Shown piece by piece: positions 16,377-25,486 of a stretch of DNA of 64,000 nucleotides. Each line of letters begins with the position of its first letter. The stretch's first letter is position 1. Made by a program: the position numbers and the translations under genes. Source of the stretch: Myxococcales bacterium (GTDB lineage Bacteria; Myxococcota_A; Polyangia; Palsa-1104; JAEUJZ01). The notes beneath the pieces were generated by a model. The model had not been told where the DNA came from, made no database searches, and saw only the letters and a list, made by a program, of their open reading frames with translations. The DNA lies in the NCBI GenBank assembly GCA_016794465.1, contig JAEUKA010000068.1:227285-291284 (forward strand). Reading direction: 5' to 3'.

Positions 16377-18428
16377 ATGCGCAAAAAGACCCAAGACAAT
16401 TCCTTCCTTCATCTGACCACGCCGCTTGGTCCCGATGTGCTGGTGATTGACTCGCTGAGTGGCAGTGAAGGACTGACGCAGCCGTTTCACTTCGAGCTGT
16501 CCCTTCTGTCCGAAAGGTCAGACATTGCGTTCGACAAGATCGTGGGACAGAGGGTGTCGCTGCGGATTGATTTGGTCGATGGTCTGCCGATCCATCGCTA
16601 CGTAAATGGCTTTGTCTCGCGGTTCCGGCAGGAGCGATCAGACACGCTGTATACGTACTATTCAGCGACGGTGGTTCCGTGGATTTGGTTTCTGTCCCGC
16701 AGTGCCGACTGTCGAATTTTTCAGGAACAGACAGCGCTCGAGATCATCCAGAAGGTCTTCAAAGATCGCGGCATGACCGACTTTGAAGACAAGTGTAGCG
16801 GCAGCTATCCCAAGCTGACCTACTGCGTGCAGTATCGCGAGCGCGACATCGACTTTGTGCATCGCTTGATGGAGGAGTTTGGCATCACCTACTACTTTCG
16901 CCATGAAGAGGAGCGCCACATCCTGGTGCTCGCGGATGCCAAGTCATCGCATGACAAGCTGCCCCATCAGTCCAAAGTGCGCTACAAGGAGGACTCCCAT
17001 GCGAGCAGTGCTGCCGACGCTGGCGGGCTGGTGACTGCGCTCCAGCTGGAACAGGAATTTCATCCCGGGAAGTTTTCCCATACCGATTATAACTTCGAGC
17101 AGCCCTCTTCTGATTTGCAGTCCGCAACCCCTACCCAAACCAAGGTCGGCAGCAACTCCAGCTTGGAGATCTACGACTATCCGGGGCGCTACAACGACTT
17201 AGGAATCGGCGATCAGCTCGGCAAGATTCGCATGGAGGAGCACGAAGCGATCAAGCACGCTGCGCACGGACGCAGTACCTGTCGCGACTTTGCCCCGGGC
17301 TACTGTTTTGATCTCAGCGGTCACCAGCGCGAAGATCTCAACACCAACTACCTGCTGCTCCAGGTCTGGCACAGTGCCCGCGCGGGTGAGTTTAACGACG
17401 GAGAGCTGGCGTACACCAACACCTTTGCGATGATTCCTTCGGAGGTTCCGTTTCGGCCTCCGCAGCGGACTCCCAAGCCCTACATTCGCGGCCCCCAGAC
17501 TGCGGTTGTTGTCGGTCCCAAGGGCGAGGAAATCTATACCGACAAGTATGGACGGGTGAAGGTACAGTTCCACTGGGATCGTGAAGGGAAGCGCGATCAG
17601 AACAGCTCCTGCTGGGTGCGTGTCTCGCAAGAGTGGGCGGGCTCTGGGTATGGAGCGATCTGCATTCCGCGCATTGGTCAGGAAGTGATCGTCGCATTCC
17701 TAGAGGGCGATCCCGATCAGCCGATCATCTCCGGTCGGGTCTACAACGCCAGTCAGATGCCGCCGTTTGCGCTTCCCGGAAAGAAGAACGTAAGCGGAAT
17801 GAAGAGCAACAGTACGCCGGGTGGTGGCGGCGCAAACGAGCTGCATCTCGACGACACCAAGGGCAGTGAGTCGGTCTACCTGCACGCGCAGAAGGACTAC
17901 ACCACGCTGGTGGAAAACAACATGGCAACCACGGTCAAGGTTGATCAGACCAGCACCGTGCAAGGCAAACAGACCGAGACGATTACCGGCGATCAGACGC
18001 TGACGGTGCAACAGGGAAAGCAGACCATCACGGTGGAAACCGGCGCGCAGGCGATCACGGTCACTTCGGCAGAGGCGACTCTCTCGGCCAAGACCAACCG
18101 CGCTGTCACCGTCGGAGATGGCCCCTACAGTGTCACCGCCAAGAGCGATGTCACCTTGACCTCCCAGACCGCAACCTGGAACGGACTTGGCGAAAAGAAT
18201 GTGACGATGAAGTCGAACAGCGCCGACATCTTCGTCCTTGCTCCCTCAGGTCGGGCCGTTGTCGAGGCGCCCACGATCGAGATCAAAGGCAGCACAAAGA
18301 TCCTCCTCACCGTCGGTGGCAGCAGCATCGAGATGACTCCCGGCGAGATCAAGCTACTCAGTCCCAAGATCACCAGCGAAGCCCAAGGCGACCACACCAT
18401 CAAAGGCGCCCTGGTGAAGTTGAACTAG
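16377..18428 (+). CDS. vgrG: T6SS spike protein VgrG (TssI)
   Basis: About 683 residues. The gp27-like part begins LHLTTPLGPDVLVIDSLSG and continues through YRERDIDFVHRLMEEFGITY; the gp5-like OB region has DKYGRVKVQFHWDREG, CWVRVSQEWAGSGYGA and PRIGQEVIVAFLEGDPDQP. The C-terminal third is a Thr/Val-rich beta-helix (repeats around TETITGDQTLTV). VgrG trimers cap the Hcp tube and carry effectors. No extra catalytic domain is visible, so this looks like a plain spike. A ribosome site GGGAG lies upstream of ATG 16377. The Tai4/Tae4 pair follows directly. Confidence 0.96.
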   Translation: MRKKTQDNSFLHLTTPLGPDVLVIDSLSGSEGLTQPFHFELSLLSERSDIAFDKIVGQRVSLRIDLVDGLPIHRYVNGFVSRFRQERSDTLYTYYSATVVPWIWFLSRSADCRIFQEQTALEIIQKVFKDRGMTDFEDKCSGSYPKLTYCVQYRERDIDFVHRLMEEFGITYYFRHEEERHILVLADAKSSHDKLPHQSKVRYKEDSHASSAADAGGLVTALQLEQEFHPGKFSHTDYNFEQPSSDLQSATPTQTKVGSNSSLEIYDYPGRYNDLGIGDQLGKIRMEEHEAIKHAAHGRSTCRDFAPGYCFDLSGHQREDLNTNYLLLQVWHSARAGEFNDGELAYTNTFAMIPSEVPFRPPQRTPKPYIRGPQTAVVVGPKGEEIYTDKYGRVKVQFHWDREGKRDQNSSCWVRVSQEWAGSGYGAICIPRIGQEVIVAFLEGDPDQPIISGRVYNASQMPPFALPGKKNVSGMKSNSTPGGGGANELHLDDTKGSESVYLHAQKDYTTLVENNMATTVKVDQTSTVQGKQTETITGDQTLTVQQGKQTITVETGAQAITVTSAEATLSAKTNRAVTVGDGPYSVTAKSDVTLTSQTATWNGLGEKNVTMKSNSADIFVLAPSGRAVVEAPTIEIKGSTKILLTVGGSSIEMTPGEIKLLSPKITSEAQGDHTIKGALVKLN

Positions 18429-18530
18429 GAGTAGGAGGCCGGCGCTGACAACGCAGCCGATTCCAAACAGAATCTGTGGCAGACTTGCGCTCGCTGGAAC
18501 CTGTCAACGCTGGAACAAAGGATGCGTAAC

Positions 18531-19034
18531 ATGACTGTCAAGAAGCTGGTAGTTGGTTATAGTGATATATGTGCCAATGCACGCCGCTGGTCATCTCGGC
18601 GATTTATTGGAGTATTGGCGGCAACGGTGGCTGGTAGTCTAGGTATATCGGTGGCTGTGGCCGAGACTCCAGCCCCAAACAAAGCCCCAAACAATGCTAC
18701 AGAGCAGCGCGCCGATCTGTCCGCGCGATATTCGATTCGGTATCTCGTTCAGCTCTATCAGGGAGCCACATATCTAAGCCCTCTTGCAAAAGATGCAGAT
18801 GAGCGACCGTATAAGGATGCTGCTCGCAATGCAGCATTGGCGTATGTCGCTGGTGTGATTGATAGTGCGGAGCGCATTCGCTGGTGTGTGAACCAGAGCA
18901 GCCTGCCACCCCGCGAGGTGGATCAGCTCTTAATCGATGAACTCGTAAAAAGAGAGAATCAGCAAATCTCTGCTGCCAAGGCGCTGGGAGCAGTTCTCAG
19001 CAAGCGGTTTCCTTGTCAGCGAAAAAAGGCCTAG
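18531..19034 (+). CDS. tai4: Tai4/Rap1a-family periplasmic immunity protein
   Basis: About 167 residues. A long, possibly twin-basic N-terminus leads to a signal peptide (FIGVLAATVAGSLGISVAVA). The mature part has the Rap1a/Tai pattern: YVAGVIDSAERIRWC, then a helical stretch ending KRFPC, the two cysteines placed as in the disulfide of that family. Such proteins sit in the periplasm and block the cognate amidase, protecting against self and sister cells. It precedes the Tae4 gene by 51 bp. ATG 18531 has AAGGA 8 bases upstream; an ATG at 18522 is in frame. Family assignment is from pattern, so similarity is moderate. Confidence 0.75.
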   Translation: MTVKKLVVGYSDICANARRWSSRRFIGVLAATVAGSLGISVAVAETPAPNKAPNNATEQRADLSARYSIRYLVQLYQGATYLSPLAKDADERPYKDAARNAALAYVAGVIDSAERIRWCVNQSSLPPREVDQLLIDELVKRENQQISAAKALGAVLSKRFPCQRKKA

Positions 19035-19085
19035 TCGCGGCGTCGACTGGGCTCCCTGTCACGGCCACGTACTGAAGGAGGACCC

Positions 19086-19574
19086 ATGCCTACGTTTGAC
19101 AGCCTGTGGACCAACTATTCTTCTAACAAAGATGTCACTCGCGAGGCTCTCTACAAAGAGCTAGGCTGGGATAGTCTGATTAATAATCCCAGCTATGAGA
19201 ATACCTGCGCAGTGAGAGTGCATCTCGCATTCATCAAAGCGAAAACCGACTTGACGGGTCGCATCAAGATTTTAAAGGGGCCGTATAAAGGAAAATTTAT
19301 TGAGCCTGGTCAGGCCGCACTCTCAAACTTACTGGCTGCTAAGAACGCGCTCGGTGCGCCGGTCAAGATTCGTACCGAAGAGCTGATCAAGGACTCAACG
19401 CCGATCTGGTCAAAGACCGGCATTATATCCTTTATGGGCATTCCCGGTTATAACAACGGACGTGGCGGACACATTGATCTGCTAAAAACAGGCCGGGACG
19501 TATCCGGGAACTTCTTGTGTGGAAGTGACTGCTACTGGGGCAGTAAAGAGGTCTGGTTCTGGGAGGTCAACTGA
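19086..19574 (+). CDS. tae4: T6SS amidase effector Tae4
   Basis: About 162 residues, the usual Tae4 size, without a signal peptide. The catalytic Cys lies in PSYENTCAVR (Cys41) and the catalytic His in GRGGHIDLL (His129, Asp131), the NlpC/P60-like dyad of Tae4. The C-terminal CGSDC pair is also typical. Tae4 enzymes cut the gamma-D-Glu-meso-DAP bond of peptidoglycan peptides in the recipient periplasm. The strong ribosome site AAGGAGG precedes ATG 19086. Its 3' end overlaps the convergent minus-strand gene by 8 bases. Confidence 0.93.
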   Translation: MPTFDSLWTNYSSNKDVTREALYKELGWDSLINNPSYENTCAVRVHLAFIKAKTDLTGRIKILKGPYKGKFIEPGQAALSNLLAAKNALGAPVKIRTEELIKDSTPIWSKTGIISFMGIPGYNNGRGGHIDLLKTGRDVSGNFLCGSDCYWGSKEVWFWEVN

Positions 19575-20817
19575 CCCCCAGCAGCTGCCGTAGCTGCTCG
19601 CTGACCAGCGACGGCGTGAGCCCGGGGAGGTTCTCTCTGCTGAGTCGCGCGAGCGCTTCCCCAAGATAGGGCAAAGTGGAAGTTGCGCGCATCGCTGGGT
19701 CCATCTGCTGAGCGACGGCGAGGGCTCGCTGTGCTGCGGCCCAAGCGAGCGGAGGAGAGCCGGTCGATTCGTGACAGAAGGCAGCCATGCGATGGCACTC
19801 CAGCTGCATTCTTAGATCGGCCTGCGACTCGGCAATCGGCGCAGCTTTCTCATACGTGGCTGCCGCAGCGAGATAGTCGCCACTGCGGACTTGGGTTGCG
19901 GCCACCGCAAGCTGACTGCGCAGGACCAGCGCGCCTGCTGCCGATTCGCCGGTTTGCGCTGCGTGCTCGGCACCGGTCTGGGCTGCCTGATACTTCGCGA
20001 GCGCTTCCGGAAGCCGTCCCGCCGCCAGGAGTCCGCCTCCCAAGGCAAAGTTCACCGCGACTCCCAGCGACGGCCAGCTCTGCGCTTTGGTAATCGCCAG
20101 CGCGGCATTCCCAAGACGCTCTGCTTGCGCAAGATCGCCGGCCCCGATCGCGGACGAGAGCTGCACAAACAGGTGTCGGAATCGCCCTCCCGGAGAGCCC
20201 AGATTGCCCGCTTGCCGCGACAGAGTCTCCAGCAGCTCCGGCACATTCAAGTCGGGCGTCTCGATGCGCGCGCGACCCTCCGCAGCCTTCACAATCGACG
20301 CGGCCAGCGACTCCCCTTTTCCGCGCGGAAGGAGCACCAGGAAGCGCAGTCGCGGCGTAGGAGCGGCTTGCTTGGCAGTCTGTCCGAGCCAGAGCGCAAA
20401 GGCTTCCTCGTCGGAAACCTCGCTCGGATGGAACACCAGCACCAAGTGCTCGAACACCCGCTCATGATGGGTTAGGAATGCGGCACAGGTCGCTTGCAGG
20501 GAGCCCGCAGCAGCGGAAAAGCGCGGCGGACGCTCGGACTCTGGAAGTGCTTCCCAAGAGTCCACATACTGCGTTAGGAATTCCTGACGCACCGCAGCAG
20601 AGTACTCCTCCGGACTCCCAAACGGCGTCCTGATCTGCACAAACAGATCCGGAACTTCCGCCGCCCGCGCATCACTCTCCGCCACCAGCATCGCCTCTAC
20701 CAGCGGAACCTCGTCCCCCCCCAAAACCCAAACCAACAACCGCCCCCCAACCTCCTCCGCAAACCGGTTCCAGCTCCCGCGAAGCGTCTGCAACGCACTA
20801 TCAAAACGAGTAGACAT
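19567..20817 (-). CDS. Helical-repeat (TPR-like) protein of the RHS module, unknown role
   Basis: About 416 residues from ATG 20817. No signal peptide. The N-terminal 200 residues form an alpha/beta-looking region (GGRLLVWVLGGDEVPLVEAM, HLVLVFHPSE, RLRFLVLLPRG). Residues about 240-390 are Ala-rich helices with TPR-like spacing (LGNAALAITKAQSW, GRLPEALAKYQAAQ, GDYLAAAATYEKAA). It is the last gene of the RHS operon, so it may help load or fold the RHS effector, but it does not match known Eag-type adaptors. No function is claimed. The start could lie further upstream, but the extra residues look unlike a protein N-terminus. Confidence 0.7.
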   Translation of the reverse strand: MSTRFDSALQTLRGSWNRFAEEVGGRLLVWVLGGDEVPLVEAMLVAESDARAAEVPDLFVQIRTPFGSPEEYSAAVRQEFLTQYVDSWEALPESERPPRFSAAAGSLQATCAAFLTHHERVFEHLVLVFHPSEVSDEEAFALWLGQTAKQAAPTPRLRFLVLLPRGKGESLAASIVKAAEGRARIETPDLNVPELLETLSRQAGNLGSPGGRFRHLFVQLSSAIGAGDLAQAERLGNAALAITKAQSWPSLGVAVNFALGGGLLAAGRLPEALAKYQAAQTGAEHAAQTGESAAGALVLRSQLAVAATQVRSGDYLAAAATYEKAAPIAESQADLRMQLECHRMAAFCHESTGSPPLAWAAAQRALAVAQQMDPAMRATSTLPYLGEALARLSRENLPGLTPSLVSEQLRQLLGVS

Positions 20818-20831
20818 GTGACACACCGTAC

Positions 20832-21074
20832 CTATTCGTAAATACGTGCAGCCGTCAGCATATCTGCAATCATGCTCCATGTCGGCTGTTCTGGCAACGG
20901 CAAACCTTTGTTTTTGTAATAGCCTTTCATGTCGCGTATCCAGCCTGCCAGTGCCGAGAGATACTGCTGCAGATCAGTATTCTCCCACGAGTCATCAATA
21001 TTAGAGGAGAGCTGTTCCACGAATTCAGACAGCTGTTCAGGAGTCGAGATCATCTGATTCTGTTCACCGTTCAT
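20832..21074 (-). CDS. DUF7660-like small protein, candidate immunity factor
   Basis: About 80 residues. It carries the pattern I associate with DUF7660: SWENTDLQQYLSALAGWI, YYKNKGLPLPEQPTW, and the ending DMLTAARIYE. Members are commonly found beside polymorphic toxins. The ATG at 21074 lies inside the end of the preceding gene (11-base overlap) with AAGGAGAG upstream, so the two are translationally coupled. It may be an immunity protein for the RHS tip or a companion picked up with it. Confidence 0.65.
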   Translation of the reverse strand: MNGEQNQMISTPEQLSEFVEQLSSNIDDSWENTDLQQYLSALAGWIRDMKGYYKNKGLPLPEQPTWSMIADMLTAARIYE

Positions 21075-21414
21075 GTTCACCACTCTCCTTCCATTTATTA
21101 CTATGCAGGTAATCAAGCAAAGCACTCTGTTCTGTGGGTTCGTTGGGGAACTTCAAAATGCAGCTATAGTCGCAGTGACCAGTAATGGAAGACTCAAAAT
21201 CTAGCAAAAAATCACTTTGAAGATCTGACAACTGATCTCGATTAGGATCGATGCTCATGACCAATCGATATAGCTTGGCCCTGGATTTAAGTTGACGAAT
21301 AAGCGCTGAGATTAGTAAATCCCAATCGCGCATCCATGCCTCATCGGCCAAACTGCTCAACTGTCGGAGGACCTGAATCATACGCTGATTGGATTCATGA
21401 CTGGAATCTGGCAT
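21064..21414 (-). CDS. Small protein immediately after the RHS toxin, candidate immunity
   Basis: About 116 residues, not recognised as a known family. It is mostly helical and acidic, with no signal peptide, so it acts in the cytoplasm. It begins 7 bp after the RHS stop, shares the low G+C of the toxin tip, and overlaps the next gene. Position directly downstream of a polymorphic toxin is where cognate immunity genes sit. This makes it the first candidate for neutralising the RHS tip, but that is inference from context. Confidence 0.65.
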   Translation of the reverse strand: MPDSSHESNQRMIQVLRQLSSLADEAWMRDWDLLISALIRQLKSRAKLYRLVMSIDPNRDQLSDLQSDFLLDFESSITGHCDYSCILKFPNEPTEQSALLDYLHSNKWKESGEHER

Positions 21415-21421
21415 GAGTTAG

Positions 21422-24400
21422 TTAGCTCCAAGGTATGCTGTTTAACAGTTCTTGATACTCACCAAAGCTGGTGTTGTGAGCAGGTACTATGGACACGTGG
21501 TTCCCATGGTCATTAATAGCCCGCAGTCCTGGTGGTAGATTGCCTACTTTGACAATTGCGTTCACTTCATCTGACCTGCAGTCGAGAGGTACTAAACTTG
21601 AGCTTAAGCCTTTCTCTCCTGTGTGTAATGGACCAACCATCTGATTTGGAGCAGTTATGTTATCAAAATCATGAAACTTAGGATTAGATGCTATGGTTCT
21701 TGCTCCTTTTTGAGATGCATTTGGTGCACCAATTGCAGGACTATCAACGAAAGAACTATTTTTTTTCTTCATTTTTCTGTATATAACGGTATCTGGATCG
21801 ACGCAACTCAGGCCCAAAGGATCAATCCAAGAGAAAATATTAAATCCTAAGCGGTATAGATTCTCTCCAGCTGCGAGTCTTAATGGGTCTTGAGATATAA
21901 AAGAACAAAGCGAAGGCTCAAAATAACGACTGCGTACATAATTTAAACCAGTTTCTTTGTCGTGATAGTGGCCTTGCATCAAGACTGGAGTGTAAATGGA
22001 ATTGTATCCTGTGCTGTCTCCTAAAGAGTTATAATAGTTACTCCAAACTGTCGAGCCATTGGTTGAGTCAAACAGCTCAGAAGATGCTCCATTTATTTCA
22101 AAATTGTTGAGCAGTAGGTTATTGTGTTCCAGTTGGACGGCAGCTAATTTAAAGGTTCCTGGATAATAGACAAACTCTCGTACTCCCTGTCCAGAGATTT
22201 TGTCGCTGTGGAGGGCGTCGGCGTCCCAGGTGAAGAGGGTTTTTTGGCCTTGGGTTTCTTTGTAGATGCGGCGGCCTTGGGCGTCGTAGCCGTAGGTGGT
22301 GTCGGGGCCCTCGCCTCGGCGACTGCGGATGAGTCGGTTGTTGGCGTCCCAGAACAGCCGCAGGACGGTGCCGTCGCGATCGGTGCGCTCGACGAGGTTA
22401 CCGGCGGCATCGTAGCGATATCTGACGCCGTCATACTCGCAGTTGCGGGACCAGCTGTCGTCGCTGCCCGCATTGGGGACGGAGCGCTGTAGGTCACCGG
22501 CGGGATCGTGCAGGTAGTGCGTGACCTTGCCGAGCGGATCGAGGTGCTCGCGGACCCGGCCCATCGGATCGTACAAAAACTGCTCGACGCCAGTGCGCGA
22601 GTCGCGACGCCGCGTCAGGTTGCCGGTGCGATCGTAGTCATACTCGCGCGCAAACAGTGGGCTGCCTTCGTGAAGCAGCTCTTGCCGTCGCACCTGACCA
22701 TCGGCATCGTAGCGATAGCGGCGTATCAGCGTCGAAGACAGGCGCTCCTCGACGGCCTGACCGGCAGCATCACGGCTGATCTGGATCGGCTCGCCGTCGT
22801 TGACGCAGATCGCGGCCACCCGCCCGAGCGGATCGTAGCGGTACTCGACGACGTTGCCCAGCGACGACTCGCGTCGCGTCCGTCGCCCGGCGGCGTCGTA
22901 GCTGTTTTGGATCGAAAAGTCGTTCTGCGTCTCGCGCAAGAGGCGACCTTCGGCGTCGTAGCTGCGGCGAACTTCACAGACGGGATTTTTGGTGCCGATC
23001 AGGTTCCCGCTCGGGTCGTAGGCAAACTCTTCGATCGTGCCGTCGGGTAGGCGTTTTTTGGTAAGCCGTCCCAGCTCGTCGCAGTCGTAGGCAATCACGC
23101 GGCCGAGCGCGTCCTCGCTGCGAACCAGATGTCCACCAGCGTTGTAGGTGTAGCGACGCGACTGTCCCCAGTAGTCGATCTCCTCGACGATTCGCCCGAG
23201 AGGATCGCGCACCAGCCGATAGCTCTCGCCGCGCTGGTTGGTGACAGCGACGAGCCGCTCCTCGCTGTCGTAGCTGTAGGATACCCGCTGTCCGTCGGGC
23301 TGCTCTCGCTGGGCGACCTCGCCAACACCGAAGTAGGACAGGCGCGTGGTATGGCCTTCCTCGTCGGTGTATTCGATTAGGTTGTCTTCGCGATCATAGC
23401 CGCAGTGGACTTGGGCGCCCGAGGGACGCTCGACGGACAGGAGCCGTGACTTGTCGTCGTAGCGGTAGCGGGTGACCCGCCCGAGCGGATCGCGCTCCTC
23501 CTGCACATTGCCGAGCGCGTCGATGCCGAGCGAGGTCGTGTGCCCGAGCGGATCGACGAGCGCGCGGACCTGACCACATGGATCGCTCTTGACCTCGGTG
23601 CGCGCCCCCAGCTCGTCGACGTAAGCGCACAGAAAGCCGGCACTGTCGTAGACGAAGCGCTGCTCGCTGCCCGTCGGGCTCACTTGCCGTACCAGCAGCC
23701 CGCGCTCGTCCCACTCTTGCTGCCAGGTTGCCCCCGTCGGAGTCGTGAGAGAGATAAGCTGCCCCCGCTCGTCGTAGCACAGCGCCACCTTCCCGCCGTC
23801 GGGCCGAGTCAGCTCGGTGAGGTTGCCGGCGTCGTCGAACGCATACTCGGTGCGCCGACCCGCCGGATCGACGACGGCGGTGGTGCGGCCACAGTCGTCA
23901 TACTCAAAGCAGGTCACGCCCCCGAGCGGATCGGTTTCCTCGACGGGCAAGTGATTGGCGTCAAAGCGAATCACCGAGGTATGTTGAAGTGAGTCCGTAA
24001 CCTGCACTTCTCGCCCACTGTCGTCGTAGACAAAGCGATAGTTGTACAGTCCGCCGTCGCCAAAGGCCGAAGTCACGCGCGGCTGCGGCGCTTGTTTGTC
24101 AAATACGTATGAAAACGACAAGCCGTTGCGATCGGTATGTTGGAGCATGCGGTGCTCCTCGTACCGGAAGGTGTACGGCGCGCCGAGCGGGTCGGTCACC
24201 GTCGTCAGATCGCCCTGCGCGTCATGGCTGTAGCGAACCAGTAGGCGGCGCTCGTCGTCGGTGACCAGCCACATCGCGCGGATGTGGCCGTGCTCGCTGT
24301 CAACCTCGACACGCGGTCCGGCGCTGCACAGGATGGCGTCGAGGCCTGCGTCGCTGCGCACAAACGACAGCGAGTGTCCGCGCCGGTCAGCAACGCGAGA

Positions 24401-25396
24401 CACCAAGCTTTCCTGCGCGCTGTCGTCGAGGAGAGAGAAGTGGTAAATCAGCCCTTCCTTTTTGTGGACCTGAAGCTCGCCACCGCAGCGAACCAGGCGG
24501 GCGCCGTCGAGAAGCTCGTTAATGGACTCACCTTCCTCGACGGGGAGCTGGGGAAAATAGGTCGCGCCGGCGCTGCCATCGCGGAAGCAGACCGAGCCGT
24601 CGTCCTCTAGCAACAGCCGCGCGTCGGCGGGCGTCTCCCAGCCATAGCCGCAGACGCCGACTCGGCTGCTGTGCGAGCGATAGCGACGGGTAAACTGCAG
24701 CGGCACCGGCCACGCCAGCGAAAAGTCCTGCTGCTCGACGACAACCTCGCCGGTGGTGATGTCAACCGGCTCGGCGCGCAGGATGTTGCACTTCAGGAAG
24801 CCGGGGTTCAGGTTCTTAAACAGCTTCTGACGGAACTTTTGAAAGCGATCGAGCAGCCGCCGGCCCAGGCTCGACTTGAAGAACCGTCCGAGCGCCGCCA
24901 TGCCCAGCCGCATCCCGATGGCTGCGAGCGAAATCGTCGGCGGGCCACCAACCAACACCGGCGGTCCGGTCGGAATCGACAACACCACCGACGTGGGCAG
25001 CACCAGCGACACCGTCTTGCTCTTCTTCTTGGGACGCGGCGGCGCCATCATCCCGATGTCTTGGCAGGACAGCACCGGCAGCCCCAAGCGCGACAGCGGC
25101 TCTCCGTCGGCCAGCACGGTCGAAGAGCCCATGAAGATCTCGGACTCGTTCGACGGCAGCTTGGCGAACATCCCCCCGATCGGAAAGTGCGGCGGAAGGG
25201 CCTTGCCGGCGGTGCCTGCTTGACCGCGTGGCAGTCCGTTCACCTTGACGCTGGCGCCGATGATCGGCAGCCAGTCCATCGGATCGAGGACAATGCCGAT
25301 GTAGGGATGCGGAATCGGCACCGTGACCCCGGCGGGCGTGATGATGAGGTGGATGTCAATGCCAAGGATTGGATCGAAGTGTTTGGCGGCGATCAT
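21422..25396 (-). CDS. PAAR-like/RHS polymorphic toxin with a variable C-terminal tip
   Basis: About 1324 residues from ATG 25396 (AAAGGA upstream; a GTG at 25429 is less likely). Residues 1-170 form a PAAR-like cap (MIAAKHFDPILGIDIHL, GSSTVLADGEPLSRLGLPVL) that would sit on VgrG. A DUF6531-like segment (EPVDITTGEVVVEQQDF) precedes many YD/RHS repeats (about 240-1080). The core ends with YVRSRYFEPSLCSFISQDPL and, at about 1192-1196, DPLGL. The last roughly 128 residues are the toxin: VIYRKMKK, EKGLSSSLVP, VGNLPPGL, GNHVSIVPA. The arrangement resembles Tse2-like ADP-ribosyltransferase toxins, but weakly. DNA turns A+T-rich from about 22,200 to the 3' end, so the tip was probably exchanged. Confidence 0.93.
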   Translation of the reverse strand: MIAAKHFDPILGIDIHLIITPAGVTVPIPHPYIGIVLDPMDWLPIIGASVKVNGLPRGQAGTAGKALPPHFPIGGMFAKLPSNESEIFMGSSTVLADGEPLSRLGLPVLSCQDIGMMAPPRPKKKSKTVSLVLPTSVVLSIPTGPPVLVGGPPTISLAAIGMRLGMAALGRFFKSSLGRRLLDRFQKFRQKLFKNLNPGFLKCNILRAEPVDITTGEVVVEQQDFSLAWPVPLQFTRRYRSHSSRVGVCGYGWETPADARLLLEDDGSVCFRDGSAGATYFPQLPVEEGESINELLDGARLVRCGGELQVHKKEGLIYHFSLLDDSAQESLVSRVADRRGHSLSFVRSDAGLDAILCSAGPRVEVDSEHGHIRAMWLVTDDERRLLVRYSHDAQGDLTTVTDPLGAPYTFRYEEHRMLQHTDRNGLSFSYVFDKQAPQPRVTSAFGDGGLYNYRFVYDDSGREVQVTDSLQHTSVIRFDANHLPVEETDPLGGVTCFEYDDCGRTTAVVDPAGRRTEYAFDDAGNLTELTRPDGGKVALCYDERGQLISLTTPTGATWQQEWDERGLLVRQVSPTGSEQRFVYDSAGFLCAYVDELGARTEVKSDPCGQVRALVDPLGHTTSLGIDALGNVQEERDPLGRVTRYRYDDKSRLLSVERPSGAQVHCGYDREDNLIEYTDEEGHTTRLSYFGVGEVAQREQPDGQRVSYSYDSEERLVAVTNQRGESYRLVRDPLGRIVEEIDYWGQSRRYTYNAGGHLVRSEDALGRVIAYDCDELGRLTKKRLPDGTIEEFAYDPSGNLIGTKNPVCEVRRSYDAEGRLLRETQNDFSIQNSYDAAGRRTRRESSLGNVVEYRYDPLGRVAAICVNDGEPIQISRDAAGQAVEERLSSTLIRRYRYDADGQVRRQELLHEGSPLFAREYDYDRTGNLTRRRDSRTGVEQFLYDPMGRVREHLDPLGKVTHYLHDPAGDLQRSVPNAGSDDSWSRNCEYDGVRYRYDAAGNLVERTDRDGTVLRLFWDANNRLIRSRRGEGPDTTYGYDAQGRRIYKETQGQKTLFTWDADALHSDKISGQGVREFVYYPGTFKLAAVQLEHNNLLLNNFEINGASSELFDSTNGSTVWSNYYNSLGDSTGYNSIYTPVLMQGHYHDKETGLNYVRSRYFEPSLCSFISQDPLRLAAGENLYRLGFNIFSWIDPLGLSCVDPDTVIYRKMKKKNSSFVDSPAIGAPNASQKGARTIASNPKFHDFDNITAPNQMVGPLHTGEKGLSSSLVPLDCRSDEVNAIVKVGNLPPGLRAINDHGNHVSIVPAHNTSFGEYQELLNSIPWS

Positions 25397-25450
25397 GGGC
25401 AACGTTCCTTTAGGCAGCGGCACATCCACGCAGCGGTCGGGGAGATATCA

Positions 25451-25486
25451 ACATAGCGGGCTCATCAATAAACTGGAGCCGCTATT
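25451..25486. repeat. ATAGCGG inverted repeat upstream of the RHS gene
   Basis: ACATAGCGGGCTC (25451-25463) faces GAGCCGCTAT (about 25476-25485), an imperfect inverted repeat with one extra G. The left arm is a one-base variant of the ACATAGCGAG core seen at other gene borders. It lies about 60 bp upstream of the RHS start in the 246-bp divergent gap with the small secreted-protein gene. Confidence 0.5.

Noticed and set aside
24671..25456. 261-codon plus-strand frame over the RHS N-terminus
   Set aside because: It is antisense to the PAAR-like cap; composition is Arg/His/Gln-rich and it has no ribosome site.
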